NCBI RefSeq assembly: GCF_022712195.1
Contig: NZ_JALAGY010000018.1
Coordinates: 1 to 62,446 of the forward strand
Direction of reading: 5' to 3'
DNA: 62,446 nt
Origin: Corynebacterium sp.
GTDB taxonomy: Bacteria > Actinomycetota > Actinomycetes > Mycobacteriales > Mycobacteriaceae
Positions 56,572 through 62,446 of this stretch are shown in pieces (position 1 is the first letter of the stretch; every line of letters begins with the position of its first letter). The notes under the pieces are model-generated. The model was given only the letters and a program-made list of their open reading frames with translations. It searched no databases and had not been told where the DNA came from. Both the position numbers and the translations under genes were made by a program.

Positions 56572-57741
56572 TCAGCCCGGCAGGCGGACAGGCATCAGCA
56601 GGTAGGTGAAGGAGCTCTCCGGGGTGGGGAACGTGCCGTCCTCGGAGGCCTCGGGCAGCTGCTCGGGCTCCGGGACGAGGACAGCGGACCGTGACGCCTG
56701 GTTGAACCCGAAGACGACGCGGTCGGTGTGCACCGATCCGAGACCGTCCTTCAGGTACCCGGGGTGGAAGGCGATGACCAGCGGCTCGCCCGCGAAGGCG
56801 CAGGGCAGCTGCTCCTTGGCCACACCGAGGTCGCTGCCGCCGGCGGACAGGGTGAGGGTACCTTCCTCGAAGTCCATCTTCACCGGGGAGTTGCCGTCGG
56901 TCACCAGGGACACGCGGCGGATCGCGTCGAGCAGCGGTGCGATCTCCACGCTGGCCAGTGAGGTGTGTGTCTTGGGGAACAGCGACCTGAACTTCGGGAA
57001 GTCCGAGTCGATCAACCGGGTGGTGGTCCGACGGTCGGAGGTGGAGATGCCGAGGAGACGTCCCCCGTCCTGGTCGAGCGCGATCTCCACCGGCTCACCC
57101 GTGGAGTCCAGGGACCGTGCGGTCTCCGCGAGGGTACGGGCGGGGATGAGGAGCTCGGCGGAGATGTCGGCACGGGCCGGCACCCAGTCCAGTGTGCGGA
57201 CGGCGAAGCGGAAGCGGTCGGTGGCGGCCAGGACCAGGTGCTCGCCGTCGATCTCCATCCGGATACCGGTCAGCATGGGCAGCGTGTCATCCCGGCTCGA
57301 GGCGATCGCGACCTGGCTGATGACCTCCGTGAAGAGGTGCGGGTCGAGGGATCCCGCGACCTGGGGGAAGTCAGGGAGGACGGGGTAGTCGTCGATGGTC
57401 ATCGCGGGGACTTCGAAGTGCGAGCTCCCGCAGTTGACGAGGACCTTGGTCCCGTCGTAGTCGATGCGCACCGGCTTGTCCGGGAGGGCGCCGATGATGT
57501 TGGAGGCCAGGCGTCCGGCGACCAGGACCTTGCCCGGATCGGAGACGTCGGCGGAGACGCGGACCTTGGTGGAGACCTCGCGGTCGAAGCCCGACAGCTG
57601 GAGTCCGTCGTCCGTGGCCTCGATGAGGACACCCCGGAGAATCGGTTGGGATGCCTTGCTCGGCAACGTGCGGGCTACCCAGGCCAGTGCCGAAGAAAAA
57701 TCGTCCTTGGACACGGTGAAACTGACGGACTGGTGGTCCAC
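56572..57741 (-). CDS. dnaN: DnaN: DNA polymerase III sliding clamp (beta subunit)
   Basis: GTG 57741, behind AAAGGACC, gives 389 residues, the usual size of DnaN. The three clamp domains and the C-terminal L-M-P-V-R-L-P-G end (family consensus L-M-P-M-R-L) are present. Codons upstream of 57741 belong to the origin region. DnaN encircles DNA and tethers polymerase and repair proteins. Confidence 0.97.
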   Translation of the reverse strand: MDHQSVSFTVSKDDFSSALAWVARTLPSKASQPILRGVLIEATDDGLQLSGFDREVSTKVRVSADVSDPGKVLVAGRLASNIIGALPDKPVRIDYDGTKVLVNCGSSHFEVPAMTIDDYPVLPDFPQVAGSLDPHLFTEVISQVAIASSRDDTLPMLTGIRMEIDGEHLVLAATDRFRFAVRTLDWVPARADISAELLIPARTLAETARSLDSTGEPVEIALDQDGGRLLGISTSDRRTTTRLIDSDFPKFRSLFPKTHTSLASVEIAPLLDAIRRVSLVTDGNSPVKMDFEEGTLTLSAGGSDLGVAKEQLPCAFAGEPLVIAFHPGYLKDGLGSVHTDRVVFGFNQASRSAVLVPEPEQLPEASEDGTFPTPESSFTYLLMPVRLPG

Positions 57742-57979
57742 GCCTGAGGTCCTTTCGATGAAGTTCGTGATTCTGCTCGTAACCCTAGCTGACACCGGTT
57801 CCCGACGGTACCGGGTCCGTCTGCGCCGGAGCCCGGTCCGCCGTGCGGTCCGCACGGGTTGTGCACACCGGTTATTTCTTCTTTGAGTTCTCCATGGATA
57901 GACCCGGTAGAAGCAGTAGGGGCTGTGCAGTCTGTGGATGGACGGGAGCGGGCACGTTCCGGCGCTGGTGGGACCGGTG

Positions 57980-58325
57980 GATGACGTTGTTGTAAGTTGT
58001 TCACAGCCGGTGGATGAAATTGTGGATAACTGGGGACGGTTGTGGATAACTTTTCCGGGCTGTGAGTTGTTCACAGCCGGTGCACCGGCACTGCACGCTC
58101 CGACGCGAGTTATCCACAGGCATGACCTGGGCTTTCACAGGCTCCCGGCGGAGCCCGTCTCCCCGTGACCTGCGGAATGACAAGAGTGTGATTTATCCAC
58201 AGCGTCCCACGCCCTGTGGAAACCCGCAGGTGGAATGACTCCGGTGGGCGCGTCGACGTTCCGTAATGTGATGAAGGTCACTGACCGACAAGACTGTAAT
58301 TACACGCTTGTGGACAAGCCTGTGG
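57980..58325. other. oriC: Candidate oriC: DnaA-box cluster between dnaN and dnaA
   Basis: The 637-bp gap 57742-58378 contains DnaA boxes at 57997 (TTGTTCACA), 58021 and 58041 (TTATCCACA on the minus strand), 58067 (TTGTTCACA), 58110 and 58193 (TTATCCACA) and 58309 (TTGTCCACA on the minus strand), plus weaker TGTGGAAAC matches. Most are exact or one base from consensus. An 18-bp direct repeat AGTTGTTCACAGCCGGTG (57995-58012 and 58065-58082) contains two of them. The AT-richer stretch at 58260-58305 could be the unwinding element. The dnaA-dnaN gap is the usual oriC location in actinobacteria. Confidence 0.85.
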
Positions 58326-58378
58326 AAACTGTGCACAACTCCGTTGCCGCCGAGGTCGGCAGCCCGGAAAGTTGTGCA

Positions 58379-59863
58379 CTACTGCCGCGCGCGCGACTTG
58401 ATGCGCTGCGTCAGCTCCTGGATCTGCTGGAACGTCTTCCGGTCCTCCTGGATGGACTTCCGGATCTTGCGTTCCGCGTACATCGCCGTGGTGTGGTCGC
58501 GGCCGCCGAAGACCTTGCCGATCTGGGGCAGGGAGAGTTCGGTGAGTTCCCGGCAGAGGTACATCGCGAACTGACGTGCGGTGACCAGGCGCCGGACCTT
58601 GCCCTTGCCCATCATCTCCTCGACCGTGACGTCGAAGTACCCGGTGATCACGTCGATGATGATCTGCGGGGTGATCTCCACGTCCTTCGGGTCCGGCATG
58701 ATGTCCCGCAGCGCGATCTCCGCCGCCTGACGGGTGACCGGCTCCTTGCTCAACGAGCAGTAGGCGGTCACGCGGATCATGGCGCCCTCGAGTTCACGGA
58801 TCGACGTCTCGTACCGGCTGGCGATGAGCTCCAGGACGTCGTCGGGCAGGTAGGTGCCCTCCATCTGCGCCTTCTTGGAGAGGATCGCCATCCTCGTCTC
58901 CAGGTCAGGCGTCTGGACGTCGGTGATCAGGCCGCCCTCGAACCGGGTGCGCAGCCGGTCCTCCAGCGTGGTCAGCTGCTTCGGCGGACGGTCGGAGGAC
59001 AGCACGATCTGACGGTGGTTCTGCTGCAGCGCGTTGAAGGTGTGGAAGAACTCCTCCTGGGTACTCTCCTTGCCCTGCAGGAACTGGATGTCGTCGACGA
59101 TGAGCATGTCGAGGTTCCGGTAGTGCCGTTTGAACTGCTCACCCCGGCCGTCACGCAGAGCGTTGACGAACTCGTTGGTCATCTCCTCGCTGGAGATGTA
59201 CCTGACCTTCATCCCCTGGCGCAGTTCGCGGGCGTAGTGGCCGATCGCGTGGAGGAGGTGGGTCTTCCCCAGTCCGGACTCCCCCCAGATGAACAACGGG
59301 TTGTAGGCGTAGGCCGGCTTCTCCGCCACAGCACGGCAGGCGGCGTTGGCGAACTGGTTGGACGAGCCGGTGACGAAGGTGTCGAAGGTGTACTGCGGGT
59401 TGAGACGGTTCTCCGTGTCCTCTCCCCGGGGCTTCGCCGGCGGCTCCGGCACAGCGTCTGACCTCCCGGCCGTGGACGGACGGTGCTGGTAGGCGGCCCC
59501 GGTGAGGTCCTCCCAGTGCTGTCGCTGCCGCTCCGGGGTCGGTTCGACGACCGGTGTGGACGGGATCTCCACCTCGGACGGCGACTCGTCGACGCTGAGG
59601 GAGAGCACCACAGAATGCCCCAGCTCCTCCCCCAGAAGGTCACAGATCAGTTCGGAGAGATGGTTCTCGGTCTCCGTCTTCACCCACTTCGACGGTGCCT
59701 TGAGCAGGGCGATGTTGTCGTAGACGGTCACCGGCGACAGCTGACGGAGGAGACTCCGGGAACGGGAGGTCAGACGGGGGAACTCCGCCGAGTCTTCGTC
59801 GGCGTTGATCCACCTGTCGATGAGGGAGCCCCAGACTTCCTTGAAGTCCACAGCATCGGGCAT
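58379..59863 (-). CDS. dnaA: DnaA: chromosomal replication initiator
   Basis: ATG 59863, behind AAAGG, gives 494 residues. The order is an N-terminal DnaB-interacting domain (~1-90), a variable linker, an AAA+ domain with Walker A G-E-S-G-L-G-K-T-H and Walker B M-L-I-V-D-D-I-Q-F-L, and a C-terminal DNA-binding domain with the signature F-G-G-R-D-H-T-T. It is transcribed away from the rpmH side and is flanked by DnaA-box clusters on both sides, so it can be autoregulated. Confidence 0.98.
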   Translation of the reverse strand: MPDAVDFKEVWGSLIDRWINADEDSAEFPRLTSRSRSLLRQLSPVTVYDNIALLKAPSKWVKTETENHLSELICDLLGEELGHSVVLSLSVDESPSEVEIPSTPVVEPTPERQRQHWEDLTGAAYQHRPSTAGRSDAVPEPPAKPRGEDTENRLNPQYTFDTFVTGSSNQFANAACRAVAEKPAYAYNPLFIWGESGLGKTHLLHAIGHYARELRQGMKVRYISSEEMTNEFVNALRDGRGEQFKRHYRNLDMLIVDDIQFLQGKESTQEEFFHTFNALQQNHRQIVLSSDRPPKQLTTLEDRLRTRFEGGLITDVQTPDLETRMAILSKKAQMEGTYLPDDVLELIASRYETSIRELEGAMIRVTAYCSLSKEPVTRQAAEIALRDIMPDPKDVEITPQIIIDVITGYFDVTVEEMMGKGKVRRLVTARQFAMYLCRELTELSLPQIGKVFGGRDHTTAMYAERKIRKSIQEDRKTFQQIQELTQRIKSRARQ

Positions 59864-59959
59864 GTCGGGTACCTTTCGGCGGGTGGGTCGGGGACGGAGG
59901 GACGGCTGACGTTCATGCGCAGGAATCTGACGTTCATGTGCACAACACCGAAGTGTTGC

Positions 59960-60195
59960 TGGCCTGCGTATCCACAGTGCTGTCCACACCTGTGGATAAC
60001 TTTCTCGTGCTAGTTGTCAACAGGGTACTGCAGCTCTGTGGATAACCCCAACATCGCTCTGGATACGGCTGTGACCTGCGCTGATTGTGGGTAAATCTGT
60101 AGTTGAGGGTTCGGGGGTGGATAGAGTTGTCCACAGGGTGGTTGTGTGAACTGGGAGTTTTTCCGGTGACCTGGCAGTTCTGTTGTGGACAACCC
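59960..60195. other. Second DnaA-box cluster upstream of dnaA
   Basis: In the dnaA-rpmH gap (59864-60540) there are boxes at 59968 and 59980 (one base from consensus), 59991 and 60037 (TGTGGATAA), 60013 (TTGTCAACA), 60127 (TTGTCCACA) and 60184 (TGTGGACAA). Together with the dnaN side this gives a bipartite origin-like layout. The cluster also covers the dnaA promoter, giving autoregulation. The remaining part (60196-60299) shows no gene. Confidence 0.8.
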
Positions 60196-60299
60196 TGTGC
60201 GTCTTGCGTCGGCCGGCGTTCTGTGCGTAGGGGGCCGTTAACATCCGTGACCTGCGTCTGACCGCACCGTGAATGACACGCCTGTCATAGGGCGGGATT

Positions 60300-60327
60300 T
60301 TGATTTGCGGGTGTGAGCACGTAGGCT
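60300..60327 (+). promoter_or_regulatory. Candidate promoter for the rpmH operon
   Basis: TTGATT (60300-60305) and TAGGCT (60322-60327), spaced 16 bp, form a plausible -35/-10 pair 213 bp before rpmH. The long leader could carry regulation, but no clear riboswitch was recognised. Confidence 0.45.
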
Positions 60328-60540
60328 CGTCAGCGTCTTCGAGTGTCGCTGAACCCGGTTTCCGGTGTCCCTGACTCTCACCCCCGTCATTGAACGGATG
60401 GATGGCCCGGGATCTCACGATCCTGTCCGGTCTTCCGACCCACCTGACCGCAGTCGCGGTGGATGGGCCGGTGCCGGTCCGCTGTAAGGCGGGCCGGTAC
60501 CGGTCGGCCGCGGCGTAGAACAACATAAGGAGTGAGTACC

Positions 60541-60684
60541 GTGGCCAAGGGCAAGCGTACTTTCCAGCCCAACAACCGTCGTCGTTCACGGAAGCACGGC
60601 TTCCGCGCACGCATGAGCACCCGCGCCGGCCGCGCGATCGTGTCGGCCCGTCGCCGTAAGGGCCGCGACAGCGTCACCGCGTAA
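60541..60684 (+). CDS. rpmH: RpmH: ribosomal protein L34
   Basis: The 47-residue basic protein starts with a GTG 8 bp behind AAGGAG and reads [15 protein letters not shown], with [12 protein letters not shown]: the family signature. It belongs to the 50S subunit and begins the rpmH-rnpA-yidD-yidC operon. Confidence 0.97.
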   Translation: MAKGKRTFQPNNRRRSRKHGFRARMSTRAGRAIVSARRRKGRDSVTA

Positions 60685-60707
60685 CGCGTCCCGACCAGAC
60701 AACCACC

Positions 60708-61058
60708 GTGCTTGCCCCGGAACACCGGCTCCGGTCTTCCTCACTGTTCAGTGAGACAGTCCGCCGAGGCCGTAAGAAGGGGGCTCGCACGGTGGTTGTC
60801 TATGTGCATGACCGGTCGGACACCGTCGTCTCCGGGGGGCCCCGCATGGGGCTGGTGGTGTCCAAGGCCGTGGGGAACGCGGTCACCAGGCACGCCATCT
60901 CGCGTCGACTGCGTCATGTCACCGCGTCCGTTCTCGGGGAGTTCCCCCTCGAGCCGTGGCACAGCCTGGTGATCCGGGCCCTCCCCGCCGCCGCGGAAGC
61001 GACCTCAGCGGAGCTGGAATCCGATGTGCGGCGAGCACTCCGCCGGATCACCGGCTGA
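60708..61058 (+). CDS. rnpA: RnpA: ribonuclease P protein component
   Basis: The 116-residue protein has the RnpA pattern, including G-L-V-V-S-K-A-V-G-N-A-V-T-R-H-A-I-S-R-R-L-R with conserved basic residues. It binds the RNase P RNA and helps tRNA 5' processing. It lies 23 bp after rpmH, starting at GTG 60708, and ends 10 bp before the chosen yidD start. Confidence 0.95.
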   Translation: MLAPEHRLRSSSLFSETVRRGRKKGARTVVVYVHDRSDTVVSGGPRMGLVVSKAVGNAVTRHAISRRLRHVTASVLGEFPLEPWHSLVIRALPAAAEATSAELESDVRRALRRITG

Positions 61059-61068
61059 CGCCTGGGAC

Positions 61069-61317
61069 GTGTCCCGGGGGCGGGCACGGACTCTCCGACG
61101 TCTGGTTCTTGGTTACCAGAACCATCTTTCACCCCTTAAACTGGGACCGTCCTGCCGTTTTGAGCCGTCGTGCAGCGCGTATTCCCTGATAGCCTTTTCC
61201 CGTCATGGCGTGGTGAGAGGTTTCCTCCTGAGCGTTGCCCGCCTCGCCAAATGCGGTCCCTGGCATCCCGGTGGCTGGGATCCGGTTCCTCCGGTCCGGC
61301 GTCGGACGCGCAGATGA
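61069..61317 (+). CDS. yidD: YidD: membrane protein insertion efficiency factor
   Basis: The start is uncertain. GTG 61069 gives 82 residues; a GTG at 61024 inside the rnpA end would add 15. The conserved core L-G-Y-Q-N-H-L-S-P-L, C-R-F-E-P-S-C-S-A-Y-S and K-C-G-P-W-H-P-G-G-W-D-P identifies YidD (DUF37), with its conserved cysteines. It assists YidC-dependent membrane insertion. It lies between rnpA and yidC as usual. Confidence 0.9.
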   Translation: MSRGRARTLRRLVLGYQNHLSPLKLGPSCRFEPSCSAYSLIAFSRHGVVRGFLLSVARLAKCGPWHPGGWDPVPPVRRRTRR

Positions 61318-61350
61318 CCGTCCACCTACAACAAGGAGATTGCACCACCC

Positions 61351-62325
61351 GTGCTTGACTTCATCTACTACCCCATCTCGGCGGTGTTGTGGTTCTGGCA
61401 CAAAGCCTTCGGCTTTGTCCTCGGGCCAGATTCCGGCCTTTCCTGGGCCCTGGCGATCATCTTCCTGGTCGTCACGATCCGTGGCCTCCTCGTCCGCCCG
61501 ACCATCAAGCAGCTGCGCTCCAGCCGGAAGATGCAGGAGATGCAGCCCCGGATGCAGGAGATCCGGAAGAAGTACGCCAAGGACCAGCAGACGCAGGCGC
61601 TGGAGATGCGCAAGCTCCAGAAGGAGATGGGCGTCAACCCCCTTGCCAGCTGCCTGCCGATGCTGGTGCAGATCCCGATCTTCATCGGTCTGTTCCACGT
61701 CCTGCGGTCGTTCAACCGGACCGGGACGGGCACCGGCCAGCTGGGGATGTCGATCGAGGAGACCCGCAACACGCCGAACTACTTCTTCGGTGTCGACGAG
61801 GTCCAGTCCTTCCTTGACGCGCGTCTCTTCGGTACGCCGCTGTCCGCCTTCATTACCATGGAGAAGGACTCCTACAAGGCCTTCGCCCCGGACGGTTCCG
61901 TGGACTTCGCCCAGTGGAACATCGTGGTCGTCGTTCTCCCGCTGATGCTGATCGCGTCGGTGCTCATGCACTTCAACGCACGGATGTCCATGGACCGCCA
62001 GAAGAAGCGTCAGGCTGCGCAGCCGAAGAAGAAGAACTCGACCGCGCAGGAAGACATGATGCAGAACCAGATGATGATGATGCAGAAGCTGATGCTCTGG
62101 GTCCTGCCTGTGTTCATGTTCGCCGGTGGTTTCCTCTGGCAGGTCGGCCTGGCCGTCTACATGTGTGCGAACACCTCCTGGATGTTCGTCCAGCAGGTGC
62201 TGGTCTTCCGGAAGATGGATCGGGAGGAAGAGGAGGAGAAGGCGGCCAAGATCGAGGCGAAGCGCTCCACAGCCCCCAAGCCCGGTGCGAAGCCGAAGAA
62301 GCAGAACAAGCGCGACGGCAAGTAG
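61351..62325 (+). CDS. yidC: YidC/Oxa1-family membrane protein insertase
   Basis: The 324-residue protein has an N-terminal helix, the helices of the YidC/OxaA core (with G-L-F-H-V-L and P-I-F-I-G) and a Lys/Glu-rich C-terminal tail. The conserved Arg of the hydrophilic groove lies in the L-L-V-R-P helix. It inserts membrane proteins, alone or with SecYEG. It starts at GTG 61351 with AAGGAG at -12. It is followed by a strong terminator. Confidence 0.95.
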   Translation: MLDFIYYPISAVLWFWHKAFGFVLGPDSGLSWALAIIFLVVTIRGLLVRPTIKQLRSSRKMQEMQPRMQEIRKKYAKDQQTQALEMRKLQKEMGVNPLASCLPMLVQIPIFIGLFHVLRSFNRTGTGTGQLGMSIEETRNTPNYFFGVDEVQSFLDARLFGTPLSAFITMEKDSYKAFAPDGSVDFAQWNIVVVVLPLMLIASVLMHFNARMSMDRQKKRQAAQPKKKNSTAQEDMMQNQMMMMQKLMLWVLPVFMFAGGFLWQVGLAVYMCANTSWMFVQQVLVFRKMDREEEEEKAAKIEAKRSTAPKPGAKPKKQNKRDGK

Positions 62326-62339
62326 CAGCCGTCCCGGCC

Positions 62340-62376
62340 GACCCCGCTCCCTGTCAGGGGGAGCGGGGTCTTCTGT
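62340..62376 (+). terminator. Rho-independent terminator after yidC
   Basis: A 12-bp stem (62340-62351 with 62359-62370) and a 7-nt loop are followed by a T-rich run (TTCTGTATTTT). It ends the rpmH-yidC transcript. Confidence 0.85.
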
Positions 62377-62410
62377 ATTTTCATGTCCGGGTGCTCGCTA
62401 CACTGGGAGC

Positions 62411-62446
62411 GTGAGCCAGTCAGAAGAGCACCTCCCGCCCCAGGAC
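62411..62446 (+). CDS. Start of next gene (cut by the window), probably Jag/KhpB- or RsmG-like
   Basis: GTG 62411 lies behind GGGAG and opens an in-frame stretch of 12 codons (M-S-Q-S-E-E-H-L-P-P-Q-D) to the window end. In actinobacteria yidC is followed by jag (R3H/KH protein) and rsmG. Too little is visible to decide. Confidence 0.5.
   Translation, partial: MSQSEEHLPPQD

Overview
The window is about 62 kb of high-GC actinobacterial DNA around a chromosomal replication origin. Gene content and order (rpmH-rnpA-yidD-yidC, dnaA-dnaN-recF-dciA-gyrB, gyrA-DUF3566-tRNA-Ile-tRNA-Ala, and fhaA-fhaB-pstP-rodA-pbpA-pknA-pknB-pabA/trpG-crgA-rhomboid-ppiA next to a tRNA-Leu) are those of the Mycobacteriales. 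The DtxR-like and McbR-like operators, the ROK regulator SsuR and the LppP/LprE lipoprotein point to Corynebacterium. The species cannot be fixed from the sequence alone.

Layout. (1) 1-3.4 kb: an exported, repeat-rich protein with a C-terminal glycine-rich membrane domain, cut by the window edge, followed by a small globular protein and a membrane protein of lower GC. It looks like an accessory toxin/partner cassette. (2) 3.5-13.5 kb: tRNA-Leu and the conserved cell-growth signalling operon (two FHA proteins, PP2C phosphatase, RodA glycosyltransferase, PBP transpeptidase, PknA and PknB). (3) 13.5-17.5 kb: glutamine amidotransferase, CrgA, rhomboid protease, cyclophilin and a Lys/Ala-rich membrane protein. 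(4) 17.6-36.5 kb: accessory genes, including a Baeyer-Villiger-type monooxygenase, EamA exporter/LysR pair, HAD phosphatase, MFS permease, an ABC exporter with its own two-component system, SDR, GDPD, hotdog protein, methyltransferase, SGNH hydrolase, AlkZ-like protein, TetR with a divergent membrane protein, two tiny Gly/Ser-rich paralogous peptides and two lipoproteins. (5) 36.5-42.2 kb: a poly-gamma-glutamate-type locus, with PgsB/CapB, a duplicated-fused PgsC/CapC and two lipoprotein gamma-glutamyltransferases. A DtxR-like box lies upstream of pgsB. (6) 42.2-55 kb: gyrA and gyrB. Between them sit a siderophore-interacting protein and a sulfonate-utilisation cluster (flavin reductase, ABC importer, SsuD monooxygenase, ROK regulator) with four McbR-like operators. 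(7) 55-62.4 kb: replication genes, two DnaA-box clusters and the rpmH-yidC operon.

Genes work together as follows. PknA/PknB phosphorylate cell-wall and division proteins, PstP reverses this, FhaA/FhaB read the phospho-threonines, and RodA/PbpA build peptidoglycan. The sulfonate cluster imports and desulfonates organosulfonates under sulfur control. PgsB/PgsC would make and export poly-gamma-glutamate, which the GGTs could cleave or attach, probably in response to iron. Three ParB parS-like sites (21.05, 47.07 and 50.24 kb) fit an origin-proximal segregation centromere. The points most worth a second look are the iron-linked PGA locus without CapA, the fused CapC, the paired small peptides, the McbR-controlled sulfonate cluster and the left-edge toxin-like cassette.
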